A stretch of 64,000 nt of DNA from Actinomyces viscosus (GCF_900637975.1 NZ_LR134477.1:3410001-3474000), one strand, 5' to 3'. Positions 9,116 to 19,162 are shown, counted from the first letter of the stretch. Notes: generated from the sequence alone by a model not told the origin. Numbers and translations are program-made.

Positions 9116-9480
9116 ACGCCCGGTACCTCGGTGGGGGAGTGAGCCCCGCTGAGGAACCGCGCTGACAAGCACTCACGGACCCCGGTGGTCCAGGGAGACC
9201 TGGGCCGCCGGGGTCCGTCGTGCCCCGACGTCGAGCGGTACGAGCTGCCGGCCGGGACTCGGCGGCCTCCAGCAGCAGCCAACGGTGGGGTGCGATGGAT
9301 CACCCGACGGCGCATAGCCGGGACGGGACGTGACAAAACCCGCACCTCATCGGCGTTGCAAGGCTGTCTCAGCGCCCAGGTCGAGACCTCGGCGGGGTAG
9401 TCTGGGCCGGGCGCAGCTCCCCTGCGCTCCGCCTTGCTGCGTGCAAGACCGAACCCAACCCCGAGTCCACAGGAGATCGA
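9116..9480. other. Intergenic region between rplO and secY
   Basis: 365 bases holding a strong hairpin (9175-9218) and then a gene-free stretch ending at secY. A TAGTCT hexamer at 9398-9403 could be a -10 for secY, about 78 bases before the start codon, but no convincing -35 accompanies it. An ACAGGAGAT ribosome binding site precedes secY. No small gene or tRNA is visible. Confidence 0.5.
9175..9218 (+). terminator. Hairpin terminator after rplO
   Basis: Perfect 11-base outer arms (ACGGACCCCGG and its complement) continue inward through GG/CC and CCAGG/CCTGG pairs to a GAGA loop, giving a nearly continuous stem of about 20 pairs. It lies 60 bases after the rplO stop. It probably separates the spc block from a secY-led transcript. 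Confidence 0.7.
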
Positions 9481-10773
9481 GTGCTCAGCGCGTTCACCCA
9501 GGCGTTCAGAACGCCAGACCTCAGGGCGAAGCTGCTCTTTACCCTTGGCATCATGGCCCTGTTCCGGCTCGGGTCGATCCTGCCGGCCCCCGGCGTCAAC
9601 CTGGCCAACGTCAAGACCTGTATCGGTCAGACCCAGGACCAGGGCCTGCTCAGCCTCGTCAACGTCTTCTCCGGTGGTGCGCTGCTCCAGCTGAGCGTCT
9701 TCGCTCTGGGCATCATGCCCTACATCACCGCCTCCATCATCATCCAGCTCCTGCGGGTGGTCATTCCCCGCTTCGAGGAGCTCCACAAGGAGGGGCAGGC
9801 GGGAACCGCCAAGCTCACCGAGTACACCCGCTACCTCACCATCGGCCTGGGGCTCCTCCAGTCAAGCACCATCGTGGCCACCGCCAGGAGCGGGCGGCTC
9901 TTCCCCGGCTGCACCGCCGAGATCATCCCCGGCGGCTCGGTCATCACCATGCTGCTCATGATCGTCACCATGACCGCCGGCACCGGCCTCATCATGTGGC
10001 TGGGTGAGCTCATCACCGAGCGCGGCATCGGCAACGGCATGTCGCTGCTGATCTTCACCTCGATCGTGGCCCAGTTCCCCTCCAACATGTTCTCCATCGC
10101 CGGCGGCAACGGCGGCGCGGCCAAGTTCCTCATCGTCGTGGGTGTGGTCCTGGTGGCCACCCTCGCCGTCGTCTACATCGAGCAGGCCCAGCGGCGCATC
10201 CCCGTGCAGTACGCCAAGCGGATGATCGGGCGCCGCCAGTACGGCGGCTCCACCACCTACATCCCGGTCAAGATCAACACCGCCGGTGTCATCCCCGTCA
10301 TCTTCGCCTCCTCGATCCTGGCCATGCCCCAGCTCATCGCCGGCTTCGGCAGCCCCACGAGCAAGTGGGTGCAGTGGATCCAGACCCACCTGCAGCAGAC
10401 CCACCCGATCTACCTGACCGCCTACGGCATCCTCATCCTGTTCTTCGCCTTCTTCTACACGGCCATCACCTTCGACGCCGAGGAGATCGCGGACAACATG
10501 AAGCGCTACGGCGGATTCATCCCGGGCATCCGCGCCGGCGAGCCCACCGTGCGCTACCTGTCCTACGTCATCAACCGCATCACGACGGCGGGCTCCATCT
10601 ACCTGGTGGTCCTCGCCCTCATCCCGACGCTTGCCGTGATCTGGCTGGACCTGTCCCAGCACCTGCCCTTCGGCGGAACCACCATCCTCATTATGGTGGG
10701 TGTGGGCCTCCAGACGGTCAAGGAAGTCAACTCCCAGCTGCAGCAGCGCCACTACGAAGGGTTCTTGTCATGA
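9481..10773 (+). CDS. secY: Protein translocase subunit SecY
   Basis: 430-residue central channel protein of the Sec translocon in the cytoplasmic membrane, with the ten-helix pattern of the family. The GTG start gives MLSAFTQAFRTPDLRAKLLFTLGIM. Diagnostic segments include GSILPAPGVN (helix 1-plug region), SLLIFTSIVAQFPSN and the cytoplasmic loop IPVQYAKRMIGRRQYGG, with the C-terminal GGTTILIMVGVGLQTVKEVNSQL. Its partners SecE and SecG are elsewhere. The stop overlaps the ATG of adk by four bases. Confidence 0.97.
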   Translation: MLSAFTQAFRTPDLRAKLLFTLGIMALFRLGSILPAPGVNLANVKTCIGQTQDQGLLSLVNVFSGGALLQLSVFALGIMPYITASIIIQLLRVVIPRFEELHKEGQAGTAKLTEYTRYLTIGLGLLQSSTIVATARSGRLFPGCTAEIIPGGSVITMLLMIVTMTAGTGLIMWLGELITERGIGNGMSLLIFTSIVAQFPSNMFSIAGGNGGAAKFLIVVGVVLVATLAVVYIEQAQRRIPVQYAKRMIGRRQYGGSTTYIPVKINTAGVIPVIFASSILAMPQLIAGFGSPTSKWVQWIQTHLQQTHPIYLTAYGILILFFAFFYTAITFDAEEIADNMKRYGGFIPGIRAGEPTVRYLSYVINRITTAGSIYLVVLALIPTLAVIWLDLSQHLPFGGTTILIMVGVGLQTVKEVNSQLQQRHYEGFLS

Positions 10774-11357
10774 GCGCACGCATGGTTCTTCTCGGTCCCC
10801 CCGGAGCGGGCAAGGGCACCCAGGCCGCCCGGATCGCCGAGCGCCTCGGCATCCCGGCCATCTCCACCGGAGACATCTTCCGCGCCAACGTCGCCGGCGC
10901 CACCGAGCTCGGGACCCAGGCCAAGGCCTACATGGACAAGGGCGAGTACGTCCCCGACTCCATCACCAACGCCATGGTCGCCGACCGCATCGCCCAGGCC
11001 GACTGCGAACCCGGCTTCCTCCTGGACGGCTACCCGCGCACCACCGCTCAGGTCGGCGAGCTCGACTCCATGCTGAAGGCCTCGGGCCTGGCCCTCGACG
11101 TCGTCGTCGAGATCACCGCCGACGCCGAGGCGGTCGTCGCCCGCCTGCTCAAGCGGGCCGGCGAGCAGGGGCGCGCCGACGACACCGAGCCCGTCATCCG
11201 CCACCGCCTGGAGGTCTACGCCGAGTCCACCGCTCCGCTGGCCGGTATCTACGCCGGGCGCGGCCTGCTCGTCCAGGTCGACGGCATGGGCGAGATCGAC
11301 GCCGTCACCGGTCGCATCATGGAGGCCCTTGCCGCGCGCGGCATCACCGGCTCCTGA
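10770..11357 (+). CDS. adk: Adenylate kinase
   Basis: 195-residue adenylate kinase (ATP + AMP = 2 ADP). P-loop GPPGAGKGTQ at residues 8-17 after MSARMVLL; AMP-binding STGDIFRANV; the DGYPRT motif near residue 85. The LID segment is short and lacks the four-cysteine zinc knuckle, which is the usual short bacterial form. Translationally coupled to secY by an ATGA overlap; secY-adk-map is the standard order. Confidence 0.96.
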   Translation: MSARMVLLGPPGAGKGTQAARIAERLGIPAISTGDIFRANVAGATELGTQAKAYMDKGEYVPDSITNAMVADRIAQADCEPGFLLDGYPRTTAQVGELDSMLKASGLALDVVVEITADAEAVVARLLKRAGEQGRADDTEPVIRHRLEVYAESTAPLAGIYAGRGLLVQVDGMGEIDAVTGRIMEALAARGITGS

Positions 11358-11483
11358 GGTCCGGCCTCACCGGCGGGTCGTCTGCTCACGCGGACGGCCC
11401 GCCTCCGCATGCTCCGGCCCGTACGGGCATCGCCCGGAACCCCTCGTCACGCTCACGCCGCCCACGCACCACAGGAGGCAGCC

Positions 11484-12365
11484 GTGCTCTCACGCGAGCA
11501 GATCCAGATCAAGACCCCTCAGCAGGTCCGCCTCATGCGCAGGGCCGGGCTCGTCGTCGCCGACATCCACGCCGCCCTGCGCGAGGCGGTGCGCGCCGGG
11601 ATCACCACCGCCGAGCTCGACGCCGTCTCGGCCGGCGTTATCGAGGCCGCCGGCGCCCACTCGAACTTCCTGGGCTACTACGACTACCCGGCCACCGTGT
11701 GCATCTCCGTCAACGACGAGGTGGTCCACGGCATCCCCGGTGAGCGCGTCCTCGCCGACGGCGACCTCGTCACCTTCGACTGCGGCGCCTACGTCCTCGA
11801 CGACGACGGCACCCAGTGGCACGGCGACGCCGCCTTCACGACCGTCGTCGGCGGAACCTACCGCAGCGAGTCCGACCGGCTCGTGGACACCACCACCCGT
11901 GAGGCCCTGTGGGCGGCCATCGCCGCCGTGGCCCGGGCCGCCGCGGGGGAGGGCAGCGGGCGCGAGCTGCGCCTCAACGCCGTCGGCGACGCCGTCGAGG
12001 CCGTGGTGGCAGCGACCGCCGAGCGCGAGGGACACGAGCTGGGGATCCTCCAGGAGTACGTCGGCCACGGCATCGGCACGAGCATGCACATGGCCCCCGA
12101 CGTCCTCAACTACTCGGTCAAGCGGCGCGGGCCCCGGTTGCGCCGCGGCATGGTCCTTGCCATTGAGCCCATGCTCACCGCCGGCAGCCCGGCCACACGC
12201 GAGCTCGACGACGGCTGGACCGTCGTCACCCAGGACGGCTCCCACGCCGCCCAGTGGGAACACACCGTGGCCATCGTCCCCGGCGGCGTGTGGGTTCTCA
12301 CCGCGCCCGACGGCGGGGCCGAGGGCCTGGCCCCCTACGGCATCGAGCCCAGGCCACTGAGCTGA
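11484..12365 (+). CDS. map: Methionine aminopeptidase type I
   Basis: 293-residue metalloprotease that removes the initiator methionine from nascent proteins. The frame is open further upstream, but the GTG at 11484 follows an ACAGGAGGCA ribosome binding site and gives MLSREQIQIKTPQQVRLMRRAG. Metal ligands of the pita-bread fold are visible: D in LVTFDCGAYV, D in WHGDAAFT, H in YVGHGIGTSMH, and E in LAIEPMLT and the final QWEHTVAI. Longer than the Escherichia coli enzyme (264) through a loop near residue 150-180. Confidence 0.95.
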   Translation: MLSREQIQIKTPQQVRLMRRAGLVVADIHAALREAVRAGITTAELDAVSAGVIEAAGAHSNFLGYYDYPATVCISVNDEVVHGIPGERVLADGDLVTFDCGAYVLDDDGTQWHGDAAFTTVVGGTYRSESDRLVDTTTREALWAAIAAVARAAAGEGSGRELRLNAVGDAVEAVVAATAEREGHELGILQEYVGHGIGTSMHMAPDVLNYSVKRRGPRLRRGMVLAIEPMLTAGSPATRELDDGWTVVTQDGSHAAQWEHTVAIVPGGVWVLTAPDGGAEGLAPYGIEPRPLS

Positions 12366-12385
12366 CCGGCGGTCAAGACGCCGGT
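12365..12385 (+). terminator. Small hairpin after map
   Basis: Seven-base perfect arms (ACCGGCG and CGCCGGT) around a seven-base loop, starting at the last base of the map stop codon. It may attenuate read-through into the 228-base gap before infA. Short stem, so low confidence. Confidence 0.35.
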
Positions 12386-12613
12386 GTGTCAGGAAACACC
12401 GCGCGATGACGCCATCTGGCATGGTGGAGCCCGGGCTGCCTGCCGTAGAGTTATCCGCTGGACGCGCGTCCGTCGATGACGCATGCCCGCATCCCGCAAC
12501 CGAGGCCCTGGTCATAGGGGCTCGCCTGTGGTAGGGCCTGCAGCGGCGACCGCGGCCGCCCGGCGACGTCGTCGTCGGGGTGAACTCGAGCGAGAAAGCA
12601 CCGATGGAGGAAC

Positions 12614-12835
12614 ATGGCTAAGAAGGACGGAGTCATCGAGGTCGAGGGATCGGTCGTCGAGGCCCTTCCGAACGCGATGTTCCGGGTGGAGCTGAGCAAC
12701 GGGCACGTCGTGCTCGCGCACATCTCCGGAAAGATGCGGCAGCACTACATCCGCATCCTCCCCGAGGACCGGGTGGTCGTGGAGCTGAGCCCCTACGACC
12801 TGTCCCGCGGCCGAATCGTCTACCGGTACAAGTGA
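12614..12835 (+). CDS. infA: Translation initiation factor IF-1
   Basis: 73-residue OB-fold protein that occupies the A site during initiation. [31 protein letters not shown] and the ending [16 protein letters not shown] match the family exactly. A GGAGGAAC ribosome binding site precedes the ATG. A 228-base gap upstream may hold its own promoter. rpmJ follows after 33 bases. Confidence 0.98.
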   Translation: MAKKDGVIEVEGSVVEALPNAMFRVELSNGHVVLAHISGKMRQHYIRILPEDRVVVELSPYDLSRGRIVYRYK

Positions 12836-12868
12836 CATGTCGGCTCCCGTAGCCGGCGGAGGAACATC

Positions 12869-12982
12869 ATGAAGGTCAAGCCGAGCGTCAAGAAGATCTG
12901 TGACAGCTGCAAGGTGATTCGTCGCCACGGCCGCGTCATGGTCATCTGCGAGAACCCGCGGCACAAGCAGCGTCAGGGCTGA
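12869..12982 (+). CDS. rpmJ: 50S ribosomal protein L36
   Basis: 37-residue L36, identified from the sequence directly. It reads [22 protein letters not shown] and ends NPRHKQRQG. The zinc ligands C11, C14, C27 and H32 are present, so this is the C+ form. A GGCGGAGGAAC ribosome binding site precedes the ATG. Standard neighbour of infA and rpsM. Confidence 0.97.
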   Translation: MKVKPSVKKICDSCKVIRRHGRVMVICENPRHKQRQG

Positions 12983-12995
12983 GGCCCGGGCGCCG

Positions 12996-13019
12996 GGCCG
13001 CCCAGAGATCTGGACGGCC
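12996..13019 (+). terminator. Hairpin between rpmJ and rpsM
   Basis: Ten-base arms (GGCCGCCCAG and CTGGACGGCC, one mismatch) around AGAT, followed by a short pyrimidine run. It may be an attenuator in the alpha operon, since the gap to rpsM is unusually long (165 bases). Confidence 0.4.
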
Positions 13020-13147
13020 CTTTCCAGCACCCATCCCAGCGCGCCCGCACCGCGGGTCCGCAACCCCCGGTTCTCGGAGGCCGGGGCCACCAGGCGAGGT
13101 GGGGGAGATGGGTGACGACCTCCGGGAGCACACAGGAGGACCACACC

Positions 13148-13522
13148 GTGGCACGCATTTCCGGTGTCGACCTGCCTCGCGAGAAGCGAGTCGAGGTCGC
13201 ACTCACCTACATCTTCGGGATCGGACGCACCCGCGCGGACGAGACCCTGAAGGCGACGGGCGTCAACCCCGACACCCGCGTCAAGGACCTCACCGAGGAG
13301 GAGCTGGTCAAGCTCCGCACCCACATCGACGGCAGCTACCAGGTTGAGGGTGACCTGCGTCGTGAGGTCCAGGCGGACATCCGCCGCAAGATCGAGATCG
13401 GCTGCTACCAGGGCCTGCGCCACCGCCGCCACCTGCCGGTGCACGGTCAGCGCACCAAGACCAACGCGCGTACCCGCAAGGGCCCCAAGCGCACCGTGGC
13501 CGGTAAGAAGAAGGCCAAGTAA
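13148..13522 (+). CDS. rpsM: 30S ribosomal protein S13
   Basis: 124-residue S13, which forms inter-subunit bridges in the 30S head. The GTG at 13148 follows ACACAGGAGGACCACACC and gives [21 protein letters not shown]. The helix-two-turn-helix and C-terminal signature [22 protein letters not shown] are intact, ending in a basic tail. rpsK follows 62 bases on. Confidence 0.97.
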   Translation: MARISGVDLPREKRVEVALTYIFGIGRTRADETLKATGVNPDTRVKDLTEEELVKLRTHIDGSYQVEGDLRREVQADIRRKIEIGCYQGLRHRRHLPVHGQRTKTNARTRKGPKRTVAGKKKAK

Positions 13523-13584
13523 GCAGCAGCTCGCGCCCCGCCCTGCGGAGAGCGCAGTGACGACCTCATCACGAAGAAGGAAGA

Positions 13585-13986
13585 ATGCCTCCCAAGACCC
13601 GCGCCGCCGCGCGTAAGACGCGCCGCAAGGACCGCAAGAACGTTACCCACGGTCACGCCTACATCAAGTCCACCTTCAACAACACCATCGTCTCCCTGAC
13701 GGACCCGCAGGGCGCCGTCATCGCCTGGTGCTCCTCCGGCCAGGTCGGCTTCAAGGGCTCGCGCAAGTCGACGCCCTACGCCGCCCAGCTCGCCGCCGAG
13801 GCCGCCGCCCGGCGCGCCCAGGAGCACGGTATGAAGAAGGTTGACGTCTTCGTCAAGGGTCCCGGCTCCGGCCGCGAGACCGCGATCCGCTCCCTCCAGG
13901 CCGCCGGCCTCGAGGTCGGCTCGATCACCGACGTCACCCCCCAGGCCTTCAACGGCTGCCGCCCGCCCAAGCGCCGCCGCGTCTGA
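13585..13986 (+). CDS. rpsK: 30S ribosomal protein S11
   Basis: 133-residue S11 of the 30S platform. It starts [20 protein letters not shown] and carries the family core [20 protein letters not shown] and the ending [19 protein letters not shown]. Its downstream neighbour is rpoA; rpsD is absent from this position, unlike in mycobacteria. Confidence 0.97.
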   Translation: MPPKTRAAARKTRRKDRKNVTHGHAYIKSTFNNTIVSLTDPQGAVIAWCSSGQVGFKGSRKSTPYAAQLAAEAAARRAQEHGMKKVDVFVKGPGSGRETAIRSLQAAGLEVGSITDVTPQAFNGCRPPKRRRV

Positions 13987-13996
13987 GGCTTCACGG

Positions 13997-14028
13997 GACG
14001 ACGGCGCAGCCGGTGCTGCGTCGTCGTC
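13997..14028 (+). terminator. Hairpin between rpsK and rpoA
   Basis: Fourteen-base arms (GACGACGGCGCAGC and GCTGCGTCGTCGTC, a single G-T wobble) around a CGGT loop, 11 bases after the rpsK stop. No T-run. It could terminate partially or stabilise the upstream mRNA end. Confidence 0.5.
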
Positions 14029-14143
14029 TCACCACGTCCCGCCCAACCGGCGGGGCTCGGAGCAGGACCGGCCCGGGCGGGTCGGGGGCTCCACCCATGA
14101 GGAACGGCGTCATATAGCGGGCGCCGCGACGAAAGGAAACCAC

Positions 14144-15145
14144 GTGCTCATTGCACAGCGACCCACGCTCACCGAGGAGGTCGTGGTCGAGGACCGCCGC
14201 TCGCGCTTCGTGCTCGAGCCCCTCGAGCCCGGCTTCGGCTACACGCTCGGCAACTCCCTGCGCCGCACACTGCTGTCCTCCATCCCGGGGGCGGCCGTGA
14301 CCAGCGTCCGCATCGATGGGGTGCCCCACGAGTTCCGCACGATCCCCGGGGTCAAGGAGGATGTCGCCCAGATCATCCTCAACATCAAGGAGATCGTCCT
14401 GTCCTCGGAGAACGACGAGCCGGTCGTCATGTACCTGCGCAAGTCCGGTCCGAGCGAGGTCACCGCCGGTGACATCACCCCGCCGGCCGGCGTCGAGATC
14501 CACAACCCCGAGCTGGTCATCGCCACTCTCAACGAGAAGGGCAAGCTGGAGATCGAGCTGACGGTCGAGCGTGGCCGCGGCTACGTCTCGGCCAACCAGA
14601 ACAAGGACCCCAACGCGGAGATCTCCCGCATCCCGGTGGACTCGATCTACTCGCCGGTCAAGAAGGTCTCCTACTCCGTCGAGGCCACCCGTGTGGAGCA
14701 GCGCACCGACTTCGACCGTCTTATCGTCGACGTCGAGACCAAGGCCTCCATCACCCCGCGCGACGCCCTGGCCTCCGCCGGCAAGACGCTCGTGGAGCTC
14801 TTCGGCCTGGCCCGTGAGCTCAACGTCGAGGCCGAGGGCATCGAGGTCGGCCCCTCGCCGATCGACGAGGCCTTCCAGCAGGACCTCGCCCTCATGATCG
14901 ACGAGCTCGACCTGCAGGCCCGTTCCTCCAACGCCCTCAAGCGCGAGGGCATCCACACCGTCGGTGAGCTCGTCTCGCGCAGCGAGGCCGACCTGCTCGA
15001 CATCCGTAACTTCGGTGCCAAGTCCATCTCCGAGATCAAGGACAAGCTGGCCGAGCTGGGGCTCTCCCTCAAGGGCTCCCCGGTCGACTACGTCTCGGAC
15101 GACGACTACGCCAACCCCACCTTCAGCGACGAGACCCAGGCCTGA
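14144..15145 (+). CDS. rpoA: DNA-directed RNA polymerase subunit alpha
   Basis: 333-residue RNA polymerase alpha. The GTG at 14144, preceded by GAAAGGAAACC, gives [22 protein letters not shown]. The N-terminal dimerisation and assembly domain includes [18 protein letters not shown]. The C-terminal domain that contacts activators and UP elements begins near residue 250 and includes [18 protein letters not shown] and [14 protein letters not shown]. Length is normal. rplQ follows after 30 bases. Confidence 0.97.
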   Translation: MLIAQRPTLTEEVVVEDRRSRFVLEPLEPGFGYTLGNSLRRTLLSSIPGAAVTSVRIDGVPHEFRTIPGVKEDVAQIILNIKEIVLSSENDEPVVMYLRKSGPSEVTAGDITPPAGVEIHNPELVIATLNEKGKLEIELTVERGRGYVSANQNKDPNAEISRIPVDSIYSPVKKVSYSVEATRVEQRTDFDRLIVDVETKASITPRDALASAGKTLVELFGLARELNVEAEGIEVGPSPIDEAFQQDLALMIDELDLQARSSNALKREGIHTVGELVSRSEADLLDIRNFGAKSISEIKDKLAELGLSLKGSPVDYVSDDDYANPTFSDETQA

Positions 15146-15175
15146 GCCAGCTCGTTATTCACCTAGGAGACAACC

Positions 15176-15880
15176 ATGCCTCGCCCCACTAAGGGTCCCC
15201 GCCTGGGCGGCAGCGCCCAGCACGAGCGCCACCTGCTCGCTAACCTGGCCACGCAGCTCATCGTCCACGAGTCGATCAAGACCACGGAGGCTCGCGCCCG
15301 CCGCCTGCGTCCCTACGTCGAGAAGCTCATCACCAAGGGCAAGCGCGGCGACCTGCACGCCCGCCGTACCGTGCTGAAGAAGGTGACGGACAAGTACGCC
15401 GTCTACCGCCTCTTCGATGAGCTCGCCCCCCAGTTCGAGGGCCGCGAGGGCGGTTACACCCGCATCATTAAGACGACCCCCCGCAAGGGCGACAACGCCC
15501 CCATGGCCTTCATCTCCCTGGTGCTGGAGCCGGTGGCCCGCAAGGAGGTCGTGGACGACGCGATCACCACCGCCAAGAAGGCTGCCGAGAAGGCCGTCGC
15601 CGACGAGGACAAGGCTCCCAAGGCCGACGCCGACAAGGCTGAGGAGCAGGCTGAGAAGGCCGAGTACGCTGGTGCGGTTCGTCTCGAGGAGGGCGCCACG
15701 GACGCCCCCGACGACGACCACCTGGTCAAGGGCAACGAGGACTCCATGAAGTACCACGTTCCCGGCTCGCGCTGGTACGACGCCACGGTCGCCGAGGTCT
15801 GGTTCGCCAGCGCCGAGGATGCCGAGGCCGCGGGCTTCGCCCCCGCCGGCGGCGCTGCCGCCCAGAAGGTCGAGAAGTGA
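15176..15880 (+). CDS. rplQ: 50S ribosomal protein L17, extended
   Basis: 234-residue L17. The family core occupies residues 1-125 ([21 protein letters not shown] through a [12 protein letters not shown] segment). The remaining ~110 residues are an extension: an Ala/Lys/Glu coiled stretch, an acidic linker, then a compact segment with [30 protein letters not shown]-terminal extensions of this kind are known in actinobacterial L17; their role is not settled. Last gene of the alpha operon, followed by a very strong hairpin. Confidence 0.95.
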   Translation: MPRPTKGPRLGGSAQHERHLLANLATQLIVHESIKTTEARARRLRPYVEKLITKGKRGDLHARRTVLKKVTDKYAVYRLFDELAPQFEGREGGYTRIIKTTPRKGDNAPMAFISLVLEPVARKEVVDDAITTAKKAAEKAVADEDKAPKADADKAEEQAEKAEYAGAVRLEEGATDAPDDDHLVKGNEDSMKYHVPGSRWYDATVAEVWFASAEDAEAAGFAPAGGAAAQKVEK

Positions 15881-15920
15881 GCCCAGCCTACGGGCTGACG
15901 TAACTGGGCTGGAACGCCCA

Positions 15921-15976
15921 GCAGACTCCGGGGAGGGCCGGTCACCACGAGGTGGCCGGCCCTCCCCGGAGTCTGC
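15921..15976 (+). terminator. Strong terminator hairpin after rplQ
   Basis: A perfect 21-base stem (starting GCAGACTCCGGGGAGGGCC at 15921, returning at 15956-15976) continues inward through CACC/GGTG to an ACGA loop, 40 bases after the rplQ stop. It lies between convergent genes and probably ends both the alpha-operon transcript and that of the minus-strand TPR gene. Confidence 0.75.
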
Positions 15977-16012
15977 TTGAGGGAGGAAGCGATCGTTGCT
16001 GACCCGGACGAG

Positions 16013-19000
16013 TTAGTCGTCGTTCGCCTCCATCTCTCCAATCTGTTTGAGGACGTCTTCGCGTTCCTGACGAACGCGAGTGGCCTCCTCCGTGGAGCCG
16101 TAGCCCTCTAGAACACGGGCGTATGTCTCGAGGGAGATCTCGAAGTTTGAGCTGTAGACACGTGGCTGGTGTTGGGACAGATCTCGGAACAAAGCGGCGG
16201 CGTCCTGGGCAGGCCCAAGGGCATCATCCCAGCGCTTTGTGTCGGCCAAGTGTTCTGTGAGGTAGTGGAGGGAAAAGGCGAGGTCGGGGTTGTGTGCAGC
16301 CGGGTTGCGCTGGGCTAACTCTTGCCGGATGGCGACGGCTTCCTGAATCACCTTGAGAGCGTCCTCGCGCTGCCCGTTCTCGGACAAGTGGACGGAGAGA
16401 TTGCTTAAGGAGACAGCAAGGTCGGAACGACACGCGTTTGTCGGAGTGCGTTGAGCCAGTTGCCGGCGGATGGAGACGGCCTCCTGAATCGCCTTAAGAG
16501 CTTCATCGCGCTGCCCATTGTCGCCCAAGGTGGAGGAGAGGTTGTGGAGGGTCATGGCAAGATCTCCGGTGTGGGCGGCTGGGTCGTGCGCGGCTAGTTC
16601 TCGGCAGATGGTGACGGCCTCCTGAATCGCCTCGAGAGCGTCCTCGTGTTGCCCGTTCTCGGACAAGTGGACGGAGAGATTATTCAAGGAGTCAGCGAGT
16701 TCGGAGCGATGTGCGTTGGTCGGAGTGCGGAGAGCCAGTTGTCGGCGGATGGTGACGGCCTCCTGAATCGCCCCGAGAGCCTCATCGTGACGTCCATTAG
16801 TGCCTAGATCCGACGCGAGGCCGCCCAGAGCCGAAGCAAGGTCGGGTAAGTGGGTGGCAGGATGCTTACTAGCTAGATCCCGATAGATATCGGTTGCTTC
16901 TTGAGATGCGGAGAGCGCCTCTGTTCGTCGGTCGACGGCGGAAAGGCTTGCTGCCAGTCCCTGTAGAGCGCTTGCTAGTCCCGACTTATGAGACTCGGAA
17001 TTCTCGTCGGGTTGATGGCGGTAGATTTCGACAGCTTCCCGAGATATGGGAAGGGCTTCGTTAAATTCGCCACTGCTACGCATGAAGAGAGCGAGATTGC
17101 TAAGGGATAGGGCTAAGTCTGGGGTGTGTGCGTTCGAGTTCTTGCGCCTTCGTCGTCTGCATATTTCAGTACTTTCTCTACCGATCTTCACAGCTTCTTC
17201 TTGCTGTCCGGAGTGGAGTAGGTTGAGTGACAGGTTAATTAGTGAGGTAGCCAGGTCGGACGTGTAAGTCGATGGCTTGCTGTCGGCGAGTTCTCTATGG
17301 ATTTCAGTGGCTTTGCGACTGGATGTCAATGCTTCTTTAAATTGTCCGTTCTTGCCTTGCAGGACTCCGAGTTCCCCTTGTCGGCGTGCATAGTCAGCCC
17401 GTTCTTTCTCGGTTGCGTCTCGGGTGGGAACAGGGGTGTTTGCTGCACGTTCAGCCAAAGTGAGCTTCATGGGGAGCGCGAAGTATATTTCATCATTTAG
17501 TGCATGTGCTGCTTCATAAGCCTTGTCTGGATCGATGTGGGAGTCGGTGGCGCTTAGGAGCCTGGTGAGGCCTGTCGCGAGGTTGGGGCTCTGGGTGTTG
17601 ATGGCCTGGGCCTGTACCACCTGAGTGACCTCTGCCAGTACTTCGTTGAGAATCTGTCCTACGTGCTCATTGAGGTGAGGATCTGTCGAGGCGCGTTCGA
17701 GGACCGTCCACGTTCGTAGGGATGACTCTCCCACTCTCCTCGGGGACAGCAGTTCGCGGAGAAGAAAGTCCAGGTTCGCGGACTCGGAGGCGATGAGGTG
17801 CTCACCGATACGGTCCGGCTCGAGGTGACCGCACCACGTACCTGAACGCTCATCGCCCGTGGCGGGAGGTGGGTAGCAGCGTCTTAGCCACTGTGCGAGG
17901 TCCTTGCTATGTTCACCAGGATTCGTGGGAAGGAGGTTGAGGAGACTGACAGCATCATCCTCATTCTGGATATCGACGAGCGTGGCGGCCGACACCGCTT
18001 GCCGCGCCAGATCCCGATCGAAGGGGACCGACGCAGGCCAGTGGGAGCACCAGTATTTCTCCTCATGATGAAGAACCTCATCGAACAACTCGTCGGGGGA
18101 GCGACCGCGCTGAGCGTTTGGTAAGGGGCGCGCATTCAGGAAGGCGTCGACTGTGACGAGTAGGGGCTGCGCGTACACGGGATCAGTGAGATGATCGAGG
18201 AGGTCGCTTGACGGCGTCGAACCAGGTGACTCGGCGAACGATGTATATGCCAGAGTGAACAGTTCCCTTCGCTCTGTATCGGACAGTTCCTCGTTGTTGA
18301 GCACGATTGTCGAGGCGACGTCGAGAAGACGATCGAGGCCTTCATTATGGGAATCCTGAGGGCGAAGAGTGTCAACCCACTCATTGGACCCCTGGCGGGT
18401 GGTGGGGAGCGGTGAGGGGCGACGTACCAGGAAGACGAGTCGCACCCGCTGTCTCTCGGGATCCTCGGCTGCGTGGAGAGCAGAGGTGATGGCCTCCTTC
18501 ACTATGTCAGGCCGGCCTTCGGCGTAGTCGACCACGAACAGTAGTGATGACATGTCTTCGCTGGACGTAGCGTCATCCAGCTGCTTGACCTCCTCCAGGA
18601 ATCCGGCCTTCCAGGTATCAGCGTTTTGATGTGGAGTACCGGCCGCTGCCAGGCTCCGGCAGAGCTCCACACCGAGTCGGGTCTTTCCGGATCCCCCGTC
18701 CCCACCCAGAACGTGGATCGCAAATCGCTCCTCGCTTCGCGCCCACGTCTCCAAGCGGGTGAGTACCTCTGCGCGGTCGAGGAAGGGAACCGGGGTCGAC
18801 TTGGCGGTCAGAAGTCGGACAATGTTCATTCCTTCGGCTGTGTGTTCCCGTCGCGGCTGGGCGGGTTCCAGAGTCAACCGTTGGTTTCCAAGCTCGACTG
18901 TGAAAGGAGGGCGAACCGCTGGAAGTTGCTGCTTGCGTGCGGTGATGCGTTGCGCTCGTTGCCTTCGTTTCCACTTCTCCCAGGTCCGTTTGCCGAACCG

Positions 19001-19162
19001 GATCGCTAGGGGGATGACAGCCGCTGTCATGATCAGACTGGCGATAAACGCGACGAAGGGATGGTTTTTCCAGAGATCGTCCAGCGGACTGAACCAGTTG
19101 ATCCACGACTGGCCGGAGGGCGTCGTCGGCGAGGGCATGGGTGAAGGGGGCGGCTCTGTCAC
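16013..19162 (-). CDS. Membrane-anchored P-loop NTPase with C-terminal TPR array
   Basis: 1049 residues. A single hydrophobic segment (about 36-54) followed by a strongly basic stretch suggests an N-terminal inner-membrane anchor with the bulk in the cytoplasm. Walker A is GGDGGSGKT at 153-161 and a Walker B-like LLFVVDYAE is at about 207-215, followed by about 400 residues of helical NTPase region. From about residue 600 to the end there are tetratricopeptide repeats with a ~48-residue period (pattern SNLSVHLSENGQ..EALKVIQEAV.I). This is the architecture of STAND/NLR-like signalling proteins; ligand and output are unknown. GTG start with GAGG upstream. The middle third is lower in GC than its neighbours. 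A paralogous TPR-only gene lies upstream on the same strand. Confidence 0.8.
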   Translation of the reverse strand: MTEPPPSPMPSPTTPSGQSWINWFSPLDDLWKNHPFVAFIASLIMTAAVIPLAIRFGKRTWEKWKRRQRAQRITARKQQLPAVRPPFTVELGNQRLTLEPAQPRREHTAEGMNIVRLLTAKSTPVPFLDRAEVLTRLETWARSEERFAIHVLGGDGGSGKTRLGVELCRSLAAAGTPHQNADTWKAGFLEEVKQLDDATSSEDMSSLLFVVDYAEGRPDIVKEAITSALHAAEDPERQRVRLVFLVRRPSPLPTTRQGSNEWVDTLRPQDSHNEGLDRLLDVASTIVLNNEELSDTERRELFTLAYTSFAESPGSTPSSDLLDHLTDPVYAQPLLVTVDAFLNARPLPNAQRGRSPDELFDEVLHHEEKYWCSHWPASVPFDRDLARQAVSAATLVDIQNEDDAVSLLNLLPTNPGEHSKDLAQWLRRCYPPPATGDERSGTWCGHLEPDRIGEHLIASESANLDFLLRELLSPRRVGESSLRTWTVLERASTDPHLNEHVGQILNEVLAEVTQVVQAQAINTQSPNLATGLTRLLSATDSHIDPDKAYEAAHALNDEIYFALPMKLTLAERAANTPVPTRDATEKERADYARRQGELGVLQGKNGQFKEALTSSRKATEIHRELADSKPSTYTSDLATSLINLSLNLLHSGQQEEAVKIGRESTEICRRRRRKNSNAHTPDLALSLSNLALFMRSSGEFNEALPISREAVEIYRHQPDENSESHKSGLASALQGLAASLSAVDRRTEALSASQEATDIYRDLASKHPATHLPDLASALGGLASDLGTNGRHDEALGAIQEAVTIRRQLALRTPTNAHRSELADSLNNLSVHLSENGQHEDALEAIQEAVTICRELAAHDPAAHTGDLAMTLHNLSSTLGDNGQRDEALKAIQEAVSIRRQLAQRTPTNACRSDLAVSLSNLSVHLSENGQREDALKVIQEAVAIRQELAQRNPAAHNPDLAFSLHYLTEHLADTKRWDDALGPAQDAAALFRDLSQHQPRVYSSNFEISLETYARVLEGYGSTEEATRVRQEREDVLKQIGEMEANDD

